Notes: generated from the sequence alone by a model not told the origin. DNA of 64,000 nucleotides from Planktomarina temperata RCA23 (GCF_000738435.1 NZ_CP003984.1:1550001-1614000), one strand, 5' to 3'. Numbered from the stretch's first letter, positions 27,765 through 36,291 are shown. Made by a program: numbers and translations.

Positions 27765-29264
27765 TTATTCCATGACGGGAATAGAGAACTCGCCGCCTTC
27801 TTTGGTGCCTGACGGCCAGCGAGAGGTCACGGTTTTGGTGCGTGTGTAGAATTTAAACGCATCCGGTCCGTGCTGGTTCAAATCGCCGAAGACCGATTTT
27901 TTCCACCCCCCAAAGGTGTGATAGGCCAATGGCACCGGGATCGGCACATTGATTCCCACCATGCCGACATTGACCCGATTGGCAAAGTCGCGCGCGGTAT
28001 CGCCGTCACGGGTAAAGATCGCTGTGCCATTGCCATATTCATGATCCATGGCCAGCCCGAGCGCCTCCTCATAGGTCTCTGCGCGAACGGTGGACAGAAC
28101 GGGGCCGAAGATTTCGTATTTGTAGATGTCCATATCCTTGGTCACATTGTCGAACAAATGCGCGCCCACAAAAAAGCCATCCTCATAGCCTTGAAGGTTG
28201 AAATCACGACCATCCACCACGAGTTTTGCGCCTTGATCGATGCCGGTTTGCACCAAACGCTCAATATTTGCTTTGGCAGCCGCGGTGACAACCGGTCCGT
28301 AGTCCACGTCATTGCCCGCCGTGTAGGGACCCACTTTCAGAGCTTCAACCCGGGGGATCAATTTTTCCATCAGGCGATCTGCTGTGTCTTCCCCTACGGG
28401 AACTGCGACAGAAATAGCCATGCAGCGTTCACCGGCGGCGCCATACCCTGCGCCCATAAGCGCATCAGCGGCTTGATCCATATCCGCATCGGGCATGATG
28501 ATCATATGGTTTTTCGCACCACCAAAACACTGCACCCGTTTGCCGTTGGCGCAGCCTGTCGCATAGATATATTCGGCGATTGGGGTGGAGCCCACAAAAC
28601 CTATGGATTGAACCACATCGTGATGCAGGATCGCGTCAACCGCTTCTTTATCACCGTTCACAACTTGTAAAATGCCCTTGGGCAGCCCGGCTTCTTCGAG
28701 CAATTCTGCCAACATCAACGGCACGGAGGGGTCGCGCTCAGAGGGTTTGAGGATAAAGGCGTTGCCGCAGGCAATGGCAGGTGCAAACATCCACATCGGG
28801 ATCATGGCTGGGAAATTGAATGGGGTGATGCCGGCTGTGACGCCGAGCGCCTGACGCATAGAGTACATATCAATGCCAGGACCGGCGCTATCGGTAAATT
28901 CACCTTTCAACAATTGCGGTGCACCGATGCAATATTCCACAACTTCCAAGCCGCGGATCACATCGCCTTTGGCATCTGGCAAGGTTTTGCCGTGCTCGCG
29001 GCTCAAAGCTTCGGCCAATTTGTCCATATCGCGATTTAAAAGGTCCACAAATTTCATCAAAACCCGCGCGCGGCGCTGTGGATTGACGGCAGCCCAAGCG
29101 GGTTGTGCGGCGGCGGCATGGGCCACGGCTTGATCTAATTCGGCGCCATTGGCCAGTGGGACTTTGGCTTGAACCTCGCCGGTGGCCGGGTTGTAGACAT
29201 CGGCAAAACGTCCAGAGGTGCCTTTGACATGGGCGCCATTGATATAGTGGGTTAACTCTTGCAT
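27765..29264 (-). CDS. mmsA: CoA-acylating methylmalonate-semialdehyde dehydrogenase
   Basis: 499 aa. Converts methylmalonate semialdehyde, NAD and CoA to propionyl-CoA, the last step shared by valine and thymine breakdown. The aldehyde-dehydrogenase motifs are TPFNFPAMIPMWMFAPAIAC, FVGSTPIAEYIYATG, and the catalytic Cys in AAGERCMAISVAVPVG (the MMSDH-type Cys context), plus EIFGPVLSTV. The start has AAGGAGACCCC upstream. It is the first gene of the operon and is divergent from a LysR regulator. Confidence 0.95.
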   Translation of the reverse strand: MQELTHYINGAHVKGTSGRFADVYNPATGEVQAKVPLANGAELDQAVAHAAAAQPAWAAVNPQRRARVLMKFVDLLNRDMDKLAEALSREHGKTLPDAKGDVIRGLEVVEYCIGAPQLLKGEFTDSAGPGIDMYSMRQALGVTAGITPFNFPAMIPMWMFAPAIACGNAFILKPSERDPSVPLMLAELLEEAGLPKGILQVVNGDKEAVDAILHHDVVQSIGFVGSTPIAEYIYATGCANGKRVQCFGGAKNHMIIMPDADMDQAADALMGAGYGAAGERCMAISVAVPVGEDTADRLMEKLIPRVEALKVGPYTAGNDVDYGPVVTAAAKANIERLVQTGIDQGAKLVVDGRDFNLQGYEDGFFVGAHLFDNVTKDMDIYKYEIFGPVLSTVRAETYEEALGLAMDHEYGNGTAIFTRDGDTARDFANRVNVGMVGINVPIPVPLAYHTFGGWKKSVFGDLNQHGPDAFKFYTRTKTVTSRWPSGTKEGGEFSIPVME

Positions 29265-29334
29265 GGGGGTCTCCTTGTTTGTTTTGCTTTTAGTCTTGCA
29301 ATAATGTAATTAAAAGCGAGAATAATCCAAAATC

Positions 29335-29346
29335 ATTTTGCAAAAT
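29335..29346. promoter_or_regulatory. Palindrome in the mmsA/LysR divergent promoter region
   Basis: ATTTTGCAAAAT is a perfect 12-bp palindrome 13 nt before the LysR start codon, in a very AT-rich 94-nt intergenic region. LysR-type proteins usually bind interrupted dyads between divergent genes, so this may be an autoregulatory site. Not tested. Confidence 0.4.
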
Positions 29347-29358
29347 TGTAGGCTTGTA

Positions 29359-30273
29359 ATGGAAAACTGGGATGATCTACGCATCTTTCTGGCCGTGGCG
29401 CAATCGGGCAGCCTGACGGTTGCGGCGCAGGTGTTGAAAATTGACCCGGCAACGGTCAGCCGTAGGATTGCTCGGTTGGAGCAGACCCATGCAACGCCGC
29501 TCTTTTCAAAATCGCCGAAAGGCTACGATCTGACGGAAGCGGGGCATGGGCTCATGGCGCATGTGGATGCCGCCCAAGCCTCCTTAAATGCGGGGCTTGG
29601 GGCGCTGCGCGGAGACGGGGAGGGGCTTAGAGGCCAGATTCGCATCGGTGCGCCGGATGGATGCGCCAATTTCCTTTTGCCGCAGGTCTGCGGACATATC
29701 ACAAAAACCTATCCAGATTTAGATATTCAAATCGTGGCTTTGCCAAGGGTTTTCAACCTGACGCGGCGCGAGGCTGATATGGCGATTGGGGTGAGCCAAC
29801 CCACGGCCGGTCGGCTTATGGTGCAAAAAATCGCTGACTATCGGTTGCATCTCGCGGCCTCAACGGCGCTTTGGCAAATCCACAAAAGGCCCGAGCGCCT
29901 GAGCGATCTCAAAGACGTGCCGACTGTTGGCTATGTGCAGGATATGATCTTTGACAAGGAGCTTGATTACCTTGAACCGCTCGGACTGCGGCGGGTGCAG
30001 CTCGCGTCCAATTCCATTTCCGTCCAAATGAACCTGTTGCGCCAGGGTGCGGGGCTTGGCATTGTGCATGATTTCGCCCTGCCTTTTGCCCCGGAATTAC
30101 GCCGCATTTTAGTGGATCACTTGAGCCTGACGCGCAGTTTCTTTTTGATCCGGTCCACCGATGATCGCCACAATCGGCGGCTCAACCAATTCGCACAGGT
30201 ATTGGTGAGCGGGTTGCGGGTGGAAATTCAGAGGCTTGAGGCTCTGGCCGAAGCGCCGGGCGGTAAATTTTAA
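29359..30273 (+). CDS. LysR family regulator, candidate regulator of the valine operon
   Basis: 304 aa from the ATG at 29359 (a TTG at 29338 is in frame). The N-terminal winged helix has MENWDDLRIFLAVAQSGSL and KIDPATVSRRIARLEQ; the C-terminal part is a LysR substrate-binding domain with IRIGAPDGCANFLLPQVCGH. It is transcribed away from mmsA. Controlling the mms genes in response to a valine-pathway metabolite is inferred from position only. Confidence 0.9.
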   Translation: MENWDDLRIFLAVAQSGSLTVAAQVLKIDPATVSRRIARLEQTHATPLFSKSPKGYDLTEAGHGLMAHVDAAQASLNAGLGALRGDGEGLRGQIRIGAPDGCANFLLPQVCGHITKTYPDLDIQIVALPRVFNLTRREADMAIGVSQPTAGRLMVQKIADYRLHLAASTALWQIHKRPERLSDLKDVPTVGYVQDMIFDKELDYLEPLGLRRVQLASNSISVQMNLLRQGAGLGIVHDFALPFAPELRRILVDHLSLTRSFFLIRSTDDRHNRRLNQFAQVLVSGLRVEIQRLEALAEAPGGKF

Positions 30274-30358
30274 ACGACTGCACCGGTTTTTTGCACCGCG
30301 CTGGCTTGCAATTCGCTCAATTTATGGCTTGTTACCTATATCAGTCGGAGAAGTTAAA

Positions 30359-30856
30359 ATGCGCATAGGCCTTTACCCCGGAACCTTTGATCCGATTACT
30401 CTGGGACATATTGATATCATCCGACGTGGCTGCGCATTGGTGGACCGCTTGGTCATCGGGGTGGCGATCAATCGTGATAAAGGGCCGCTCTTTGATCTCG
30501 ATGAGCGCGTATCGATGATTGAAGTTGAGGCGGCGCGTCTTACGGAGCAGACCGGAACTGAAATTCATGTGCACCCGTTTGAAAACCTGTTGATTGACTG
30601 CGCCCGCGACGTCGGCGCCGGGGTTATTTTGCGCGGATTGCGCGCAGTTTCAGACTTTGAATATGAATATCAAATGGTTGGCATGAATAGGCAGCTGGAT
30701 TCATCGGTTGAAACTGTCTTTTTGATGGCCGAGGCCCAGCATCAGGCCATTGCGTCAAAACTGGTCAAAGAGATCTGTCGCTTGGATGGGGATGTGTCGA
30801 AATTCGTCACCCCGGCGGTCGAGGCGGCCTTAAGGCGCCGCCTGCACCGCTCATAA
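30359..30856 (+). CDS. coaD: Phosphopantetheine adenylyltransferase
   Basis: 165 aa from the ATG at 30359, with CGGAGAAG upstream. Transfers AMP to 4'-phosphopantetheine in coenzyme A synthesis. The nucleotidyl-transferase motif GTFDPITLGHIDII and the family block ILRGLRAVSDFEYEYQM are present. The usual ISSS-type C-terminal motif reads QHQAIASKLVKEIC here, a mild variation. It is 85 nt after the LysR gene and convergent with gap. Confidence 0.95.
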   Translation: MRIGLYPGTFDPITLGHIDIIRRGCALVDRLVIGVAINRDKGPLFDLDERVSMIEVEAARLTEQTGTEIHVHPFENLLIDCARDVGAGVILRGLRAVSDFEYEYQMVGMNRQLDSSVETVFLMAEAQHQAIASKLVKEICRLDGDVSKFVTPAVEAALRRRLHRS

Positions 30857-30876
30857 TTTGCATGGGCTGTCTGAGG

Positions 30877-31878
30877 CTAGATTAATTTGCCCATGGCCAC
30901 AGCTGTATCGGCCATACGGTTGGAAAACGCCCATTCGTTGTCGTACCAAGACAGCACGCGCACCATATCACCGCCCATAATCAGGGTTTGATCTGCATGA
31001 AAAATAGACGAATGCGGATCGTGGTTGAAATCAGACGAGACCAATGGCGCATCCACGACATCAAGCACCCCTTTTAGTGGACCCGCGGCCGCCTTCTGCA
31101 TCAGAGCCAAAATTTCGGCCGCATCCGTGCTGCGTCCGGCTTCGAAGGTGAGATCCACCGCTGAGACATTTGGGGTCGGCACCCGGATGGCGACGCCGTC
31201 CAATTTGCCGTTCAGTTCTGGCAGAACCAAGCCAACAGCTTTGGCCGCGCCCGTGGTGGTTGGGATCATCGACAGGGCAGCGGCGCGCCCTCGGTAAAGG
31301 TCTTTATGCGTGCGATCCAATGTTGGCTGGTCGCCCGTATAGCTGTGAATCGTTGTCATCAGCCCGCGTTTGATGCCGATAGATTCGTGGAGGACTTTGG
31401 CAATGGGCGCCAAGCAGTTGGTGGTGCAGGACGCATTTGAAACAATCAAGTCATCCGCGGTTAATGCCTGGTGATTGACGCCATAAACAATGGTTTTATC
31501 GGCATCTTTACCAGGGGCCGAGATCAACACGCGGGAGGAGCCATTGTCGAGATAGGCTTGGCAATCGGCTTTGGAGGTGAAAATACCCGTGCATTCCATC
31601 ACGACATCGACATCCGACCAGGGCAGATCCGCTGGATTGCGTATGGCCGTCACGCGTATGGGCCCTTGCCCGACATCAATAAAGTCTTCCCCATGGGTCA
31701 CAGAGGCCGCGAACCGCCCGTGTACGGAATCGTATTTCAACATATGCGCATTGGTTTGCACCGGACCGAGATCATTGATTGCGATGACCTGTAGATCTGT
31801 ACGCCCTGATTCAACAATCGCGCGCAGTACATTGCGGCCAATACGACCAAACCCGTTGATTGCAACTTTTAATGTCAT
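30877..31878 (-). CDS. gap: Glyceraldehyde-3-phosphate dehydrogenase, NAD-type paralogue
   Basis: 333 aa from the ATG at 31878. Catalytic Cys in SNASCTTNCLAPIAK; cofactor motif INGFGRIGRNVLRAI. After the second strand the motif is AINDLG, so Asp36 is kept; this acidic residue binds the adenosine ribose of NAD and disfavours NADP in studied GAPDHs. That points to the glycolytic direction. It is the third gene in a row after gap2 and a 47-aa ORF, but a LacI-like operator 22 nt before its ATG suggests an additional promoter of its own. Confidence 0.96.
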   Translation of the reverse strand: MTLKVAINGFGRIGRNVLRAIVESGRTDLQVIAINDLGPVQTNAHMLKYDSVHGRFAASVTHGEDFIDVGQGPIRVTAIRNPADLPWSDVDVVMECTGIFTSKADCQAYLDNGSSRVLISAPGKDADKTIVYGVNHQALTADDLIVSNASCTTNCLAPIAKVLHESIGIKRGLMTTIHSYTGDQPTLDRTHKDLYRGRAAALSMIPTTTGAAKAVGLVLPELNGKLDGVAIRVPTPNVSAVDLTFEAGRSTDAAEILALMQKAAAGPLKGVLDVVDAPLVSSDFNHDPHSSIFHADQTLIMGGDMVRVLSWYDNEWAFSNRMADTAVAMGKLI

Positions 31879-31899
31879 ATCCAAGTCCCACTTTCTGTT

Positions 31900-31911
31900 G
31901 ATAGCGCTAAC
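31900..31911. promoter_or_regulatory. LacI-type operator just upstream of gap (NAD-type)
   Basis: GATAGCGCTAAC differs at one base from the CG-centred consensus GTTAnCGnTAAC seen twice upstream of the other gap gene. A possible but weak promoter has TTGACT at 31930-31935 and its -10 region would fall on this operator, a position expected to repress. Confidence 0.5.
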
Positions 31912-31944
31912 ATCACAGGTCGCGGAAAAAGTCAACCGGCGCGG

Positions 31945-32088
31945 CTACCGCCAGAAGGCAATTGTGTCGATTAAGTCCAGAAATGAGCGTGCGAGGTATA
32001 ATATTGCCGCGCCTTGCGTCAAAAATAAGTCAACCGCAATGGCCGCAACGGCGGCAAGTGCAACATATAGGGCCAGGCGCGTGGTCAT
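31945..32088 (-). CDS. 47-aa membrane protein between the two gap genes
   Basis: A small ORF shorter than most gene-finder cut-offs. ATG at 32088 has a strong ribosome-binding site (GGAGAGAGT). The product starts MTTRLALYVALAAVAAIAVD, forms one hydrophobic helix (about 5-20), then LFLTQGAAILYLARSFLDL and ends IAFWR with a TAG stop. It sits 14 nt after gap2 and 66 nt before gap1, in the same direction. I believe similar short proteins occur beside gap in other Rhodobacteraceae, from memory. Function unknown. Confidence 0.75.
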   Translation of the reverse strand: MTTRLALYVALAAVAAIAVDLFLTQGAAILYLARSFLDLIDTIAFWR

Positions 32089-32102
32089 ACTCTCTCCAAG
32101 AA

Positions 32103-33104
32103 TTATTGGAGCTGCCCCATCTTAGCGGCCAAATCAGCCATGCGCACGGAAAAGCCCCATTCATTATCATACCATGATAATACGCGGACCGTTGTCCCGC
32201 CAACCACTTTGGTTTGATCGGGGGCAAAAATCGAAGACTCGGGCGTGTGATTGAAATCAATCGAAACTTTAGGCGCAGGGTCATACCCCAAAATGCCTGC
32301 CATTTCGCCCTTGGCGGCCCGCTCGACCGCCGCGTTGACTTCCTCTTTTGTGACCGCGCGCGCAGCCTCAAAAGTGAGATCAACGCAAGAGACATTGGGA
32401 GTAGGGACGCGAATGGCCGTGCCGTCCAGCCGCCCTGCCATTTCCGGCAGAACCTCGCCAAGCGCCTCGGCCGCCCCGGTCGATGTGGGAATCAAAGCCA
32501 TGGCCGCTGCCCGAGCGCGATAGAGATCACTGTGACGGCGATCTAGGGTCGGTTGGTCGCCGGTATAGCTGTGGATCGTGGTCATGATCCCTCGTTCGAT
32601 GCCAATCGCGTCGTTGAGCGCTTTGGCCAGCGGGGCAAGGCAATTGGTCGTACAAGATCCATTTGAGATCATCACATCATTGGGCAAGAGCGCGGCCTCA
32701 TTGGCCCCCAAAACGATGGTGCGATCCACATTGACCGCCGGGGCTGAAATCAGGACCTTTTTGGCCCCCCGCGCGAGATGGACCTTGGCTTTATCGCCGT
32801 CGTTGAAATTGCCAGTGCATTCCAAAACAACATCCACGCCGCTCCAGTCGAGCGTATTGGGGTCATAGGAGGAGAACATTTCAATCGGTCCAAGCCCGAG
32901 ATCCAGCGTACCATCGCCAACGGTAATTTCTCCGTCGAACCGTCCATGTACGCTGTCATAGCGCATCAAATGTGCGCTGGTTTCCAGCGGGCCTGTGGCG
33001 TTGATCTTAACCACTTCCACATCTTTGCGGCCAGAGGACACGATATGTGCCAACACGCAGCGACCGATGCGGCCAAATCCATTGATGCCAATTCTTACTG
33101 TCAC
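32103..33104 (-). CDS. gap: Glyceraldehyde-3-phosphate dehydrogenase, probable NADP-type paralogue
   Basis: 333 aa from a GTG at 33104, with GGTGAGAG just upstream; a GTG at 33113 lies inside that SD and is rejected. Catalytic Cys in NGSCTTNCLAPLAKAL. At the cofactor-selective position the sequence is KINATG: Ala36 replaces the Asp of the other paralogue, as in NADP-using anabolic enzymes such as Bacillus GapB. It is therefore likely to work in gluconeogenesis or biosynthesis. First gene of the gap2-small ORF-gap1 run; two operators lie upstream of its likely promoter. Confidence 0.94.
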   Translation of the reverse strand: MTVRIGINGFGRIGRCVLAHIVSSGRKDVEVVKINATGPLETSAHLMRYDSVHGRFDGEITVGDGTLDLGLGPIEMFSSYDPNTLDWSGVDVVLECTGNFNDGDKAKVHLARGAKKVLISAPAVNVDRTIVLGANEAALLPNDVMISNGSCTTNCLAPLAKALNDAIGIERGIMTTIHSYTGDQPTLDRRHSDLYRARAAAMALIPTSTGAAEALGEVLPEMAGRLDGTAIRVPTPNVSCVDLTFEAARAVTKEEVNAAVERAAKGEMAGILGYDPAPKVSIDFNHTPESSIFAPDQTKVVGGTTVRVLSWYDNEWGFSVRMADLAAKMGQLQ

Positions 33105-33156
33105 AGCTCTCACCTTTTGCCAATTCTTGCCGGTGAACTAGCAAGGTCAGAGGGGC

Positions 33157-33186
33157 ATTTAAAGTTCAAAGCAAAAGGATTTTCAA
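33157..33186 (-). promoter_or_regulatory. Candidate sigma-70 promoter of gap2
   Basis: On the minus strand TTGAAA (33186-33181), an 18-nt spacer, then TTAAAT (33162-33157). This gives a leader of about 45 nt to the GTG start. Five of six and four of six consensus matches. Confidence 0.5.
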
Positions 33187-33189
33187 CTT

Positions 33190-33219
33190 GTTAGCGAAAA
33201 CATTTGTGTTAGCGATAAC
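33190..33219. promoter_or_regulatory. Two tandem LacI-type operators upstream of gap2
   Basis: GTTAGCGATAAC (33208-33219) fits the palindromic form GTTAnCGnTAAC exactly. GTTAGCGAAAAC (33190-33201) fits with one mismatch. Centres are 18 bp apart. A more degenerate third copy, GCTTGCGGTAAC, is at 33221-33232. They lie immediately upstream of the candidate -35 box, a position typical of activation. CG-centred dyads of this form are typical of LacI/GalR proteins; CceR of Rhodobacter sphaeroides is the obvious candidate by memory. Confidence 0.6.
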
Positions 33220-33257
33220 CGCTTGCGGTAACACGGTTTGTAACGAGATCTGCCAGG

Positions 33258-33285
33258 CAAAAAGGCTGCGGTGCCACCCGCAGCC
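33258..33285 (-). terminator. Rho-independent terminator after tkt
   Basis: On the minus strand GGCTGCGG (33285-33278), loop, CCGCAGCC (33271-33264), followed by five U residues. It is 10 nt downstream of the tkt stop codon. Confidence 0.82.
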
Positions 33286-33295
33286 TTTGGCTGTT

Positions 33296-35311
33296 TTATA
33301 GCAGGGATTTGACTTTGCGCACAACCGCCTCTGCAGTGATGCCAAACTCTTCATAGAGCCGATCGGCCGGGGCCGAGGCCCCAAAGCCCGTCATGCCGAC
33401 AAAACCAGCCTTGGACTCACGTCCGCGTTCCCCCAAAAGCCATTGATCCCACCCCATGCGCACGGCCGCTTCCACGGCCACGCGCACTGCGCCGCCTGGT
33501 AAAATACGTTTGCGATAGGCGTCATCTTGTTGGGCAAAGAGCTCCATGCAGGGCATGGAAACGACGCGGGTGCCAATACCTTCGGCTTGCAGCAAGTCGC
33601 GGGCCTCTAGGGCCAGCGAGACCTCCGTGCCGGTTGCCATCAAAATCGCTTGGCGCTTGCCCTCGGCCTCAGCCAAAACATAGGCGCCGCGCGCGCTGAG
33701 GTTTGCCGACTTATACTCATGACGTACCGCTGGCACGCCCTGACGTGAAAGCGCCATGACGGTTGGTGTGCTTGGTTGGCTCAACGCCACTTCCCAGGCT
33801 TCCGCTGTCTCTGTGATATCGGCTGGGCGGAAAACCAAAGTGTTGGGCGTGGCGCGGGAAATGGCCAAATGCTCGACCGGTTGATGTGTGGGACCATCTT
33901 CGCCCAGGCCAATAGAATCATGCGTCATCACATAGACAGTTGGAACGCCCATCAAAGCCGAGAGGCGCATGGCGCCGCGGGCGTAATCGGTGAAGCACAT
34001 AAACGTGCCGCCGTAGGGGCGTATCCCGCCATGCAGCGCCATACCGTTCATTGCAGCGGCCATGCCATGCTCGCGGATCCCGTAGTAAATGTAGCGACCG
34101 GCGCGATTTTCGGGATCAAAAATCCCCATATCCGCGGTTTTTGTATTGTTAGACCCGGTCAAATCAGCTGAGCCGCCGACGGTTTCAGGCATCACAGGAT
34201 TGACCGCCTGCAAGGTTTTTTCCGAGGCCGATCGCGTGGCCAGTTTTGGTTTAGTCTCTGCGGCATCTTTCTTGATCTTGCGGATCGCCGCGGCCAGTTT
34301 CTTGGGGGCTTCTGCTGCAAAGGCGCGGTTGAATTGCGCTTGCTTTGAGGCGGAAAGACCAGAAAACCGGCTGTCCCATTCGGCGCGTTCCGCGCTGCCG
34401 CGGGCGCCAATGGCCTCCCAAGCGGCTTTGACATCGGCTGGAATTTCAAATGCGCCATAGGGCCAGCCATAGGCGGCTTTGGCATCGGCCAGTTGCGCCG
34501 CATCCGTCAGCGCACCATGCCCCTTTGATGTGTCCTGTGCCGCGTGCCCCAGCGCGATATGGGTTTTACAGGCAATCATAGAGGGTTTCTTAGATTTACG
34601 CGCGGCCGTTAAGGCCTCATCAATGGCAATCGGGTCATGGCCATCAATGGCTTGCACATGCCAGCCAGAGGCTTTGAAACGCTGCAGCTGATCTGTCCGA
34701 TCTGACAGCTCAACCGTGCCGTCGATGGTGATGTTATTGTCATCCCATAGCACGATTAGCTGTCCCAGCTCATGGCGGCCAGCAAGTCCGATGGCCTCTT
34801 GGCTGATCCCTTCCATCAAGCAACCGTCCCCGGCGATGACATAGGTGTTATGGTTCTGAATTTTTTTGCCGTAGGTGGCACGCAATATTTCTTCGGCGAT
34901 GGCGAAGCCAACCGAATTGGCAATCCCCTGTCCCAGTGGGCCAGTCGTGGTTTCAATGCCAGACGCGTGGCCATATTCTGGATGCCCGGCGGTTTTTGCA
35001 CCCCATTGGCGGAAGTTTTTGATCTCATCGAGCGTCATATCCGCATATCCGGTCAGGTGGAGCAGGGCGTAGAGCAGCATCGATCCATGCCCCGCCGAAA
35101 GAATGAAGCGATCGCGATCTGGCCAATTGGGCGCGGCGGCGTCAAATTTCATGTGCTTTTCGAACAGAACGGTGGCCACATCGGCCATGCCCATCGCCAT
35201 CCCTGAATGACCCGAATTTGCGGCCGCAACCGCATCCAGCGTCAAAGCACGAATAGCGGCGGCTTTTTTCCAATGTTCAGGGTTCTTGGCGGCGAGTGCT
35301 TTGAGATCCAC
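33296..35311 (-). CDS. tkt: Transketolase
   Basis: 671 aa from the GTG at 35311, where the protein reads [20 protein letters not shown] like family N-termini. A TTG at 35335 has a better SD (AGGAAGC) and would add eight residues, so the start is open. The thiamine-diphosphate motif [18 protein letters not shown]...NN is at about 155-185, [20 protein letters not shown] at about 100 and the pyrimidine domain with [17 protein letters not shown] at about 410. It transfers two-carbon units in the pentose-phosphate and Calvin cycles. Clustered with two gap genes, it forms a central-carbon block. Confidence 0.95.
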   Translation of the reverse strand: MDLKALAAKNPEHWKKAAAIRALTLDAVAAANSGHSGMAMGMADVATVLFEKHMKFDAAAPNWPDRDRFILSAGHGSMLLYALLHLTGYADMTLDEIKNFRQWGAKTAGHPEYGHASGIETTTGPLGQGIANSVGFAIAEEILRATYGKKIQNHNTYVIAGDGCLMEGISQEAIGLAGRHELGQLIVLWDDNNITIDGTVELSDRTDQLQRFKASGWHVQAIDGHDPIAIDEALTAARKSKKPSMIACKTHIALGHAAQDTSKGHGALTDAAQLADAKAAYGWPYGAFEIPADVKAAWEAIGARGSAERAEWDSRFSGLSASKQAQFNRAFAAEAPKKLAAAIRKIKKDAAETKPKLATRSASEKTLQAVNPVMPETVGGSADLTGSNNTKTADMGIFDPENRAGRYIYYGIREHGMAAAMNGMALHGGIRPYGGTFMCFTDYARGAMRLSALMGVPTVYVMTHDSIGLGEDGPTHQPVEHLAISRATPNTLVFRPADITETAEAWEVALSQPSTPTVMALSRQGVPAVRHEYKSANLSARGAYVLAEAEGKRQAILMATGTEVSLALEARDLLQAEGIGTRVVSMPCMELFAQQDDAYRKRILPGGAVRVAVEAAVRMGWDQWLLGERGRESKAGFVGMTGFGASAPADRLYEEFGITAEAVVRKVKSLL

Positions 35312-35423
35312 GGAGCTAACTTTCTGTAAGGGCAAACGTTGATGCTTCCTATCAAGTGAAGAGGGAATATCAAGTAACCTGACCCATTTCTTAAAAAATG
35401 TTTCAAGCGCCGGCTCTTGGACG

Positions 35424-35438
35424 TTAAGGTTAATTTAA
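35424..35438. promoter_or_regulatory. CtrA-like site and dyad upstream of the zapA operon
   Basis: TTAAGGTTAATTTAA fits the CtrA full-site pattern TTAA-N7-TTAA, and the next base is C as in the extended form. The same place holds a 15-bp dyad, AGGTTAA-T-TTAACCT (35427-35441). It is 73 nt before the coiled-coil gene and also lies in the tkt upstream region. Confidence 0.5.
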
Positions 35439-35510
35439 CCTACCTTAGGGGTGGTCTATGCGATTCGAGACAGCTGATGGTGGCGTTTGAGCAGGGGTGT
35501 GAGATGAGCA

Positions 35511-35894
35511 ATGAGTGATGTTTCTATTTTAGAACAAAGAATTACAGTGGCTATACGGCGCATATCTGCGGCGACGGAGGCCGTGCCTCTCAACCGTGCC
35601 GCATCGGCGCCAGCGCCAGTTGAGCCTGCGGCGCCTGAAAATGTTCATAGTGACGCTCTGACAGCTCTTGACGCGCAATTGTCACAAGTGATGCAATCCA
35701 ACGCGCAACTGCGGGCGTCAAATCAAGCACTGCGTGCGGCCAATGCCGAAGGCCTGGGGGATGCAAGTCTGATTAATGCAGGGATGCAGGCTCAGATTGA
35801 TGCATTGACCGCAGAACGGGCCGCAGAGGCTGCGCAGCTTGAGCTGTTACTGACGGCTTTGACCCAAACCGATGAGGAGCCGCGCGATGCCTGA
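35511..35894 (+). CDS. Small coiled-coil protein upstream of zapA
   Basis: 127 aa, soluble, acidic. The N-terminal helix SILEQRITVAIRRISAATEA is followed by an Ala/Pro linker and a heptad-rich coiled coil (about 47-115: ALDAQLSQVMQSNAQLRASN). It overlaps zapA by 8 nt, so translation is coupled. Family not recognised. By position and coiled-coil nature it could be a ZapA partner similar in role to ZapB, which is inference only. Confidence 0.75.
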   Translation: MSDVSILEQRITVAIRRISAATEAVPLNRAASAPAPVEPAAPENVHSDALTALDAQLSQVMQSNAQLRASNQALRAANAEGLGDASLINAGMQAQIDALTAERAAEAAQLELLLTALTQTDEEPRDA

Positions 35895-36291
35895 AGTCAC
35901 CATCAAAATTGGCCAACGCCCCTATACAGTCAACTGCCCAGCAGGTGAGGAGCCCCAGCTGCAAATGGCCCGGGCCGCGTTGGATGCCGAGGCCAGCACC
36001 CTTCTGGCTCACGCGGGCCGCGTGCCAGAAGCTCAGATGTTGTTGATGTCCGGTCTGATGCTTGCAGATCGCACATTGGCATTGGAGGAAAAATTAAAGG
36101 CGGCAGAGGCCGCTCTGGCGCAGGCAAAGACGGCGGCCCATGATATTTCGCCAGAAATCAAAACAGTGGTCACAGAAGTTGAAGTGCCCGTTGTGCCGCC
36201 CGCCTTATTGGAGAGCCTCGCAGAATTGGCCGCGCGCGCGGAAGCTGCGGCAGATGATCTGGAAGAGAGAATAGCCCAATCCGCTGGGTAG
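35887..36291 (+). CDS. zapA: Cell division protein ZapA
   Basis: 134 aa from the ATG at 35887, with GAGGAG upstream. ZapA binds and bundles FtsZ at midcell. The N-terminal ZapA domain reads MPEVTIKIGQRPYTVNCPAG, followed by a helix (LQMARAALDAEASTLLA) and a C-terminal coiled coil (about 58-80), then an extended acidic tail (about 90-134) longer than in E. coli ZapA. The preceding coiled-coil gene overlaps its start. It is convergent with grxD. Confidence 0.9.
   Translation: MPEVTIKIGQRPYTVNCPAGEEPQLQMARAALDAEASTLLAHAGRVPEAQMLLMSGLMLADRTLALEEKLKAAEAALAQAKTAAHDISPEIKTVVTEVEVPVVPPALLESLAELAARAEAAADDLEERIAQSAG

Noticed and set aside
27870-28670. 266-codon open frame on the plus strand
   Set aside because: Antisense to mmsA with no family resemblance.
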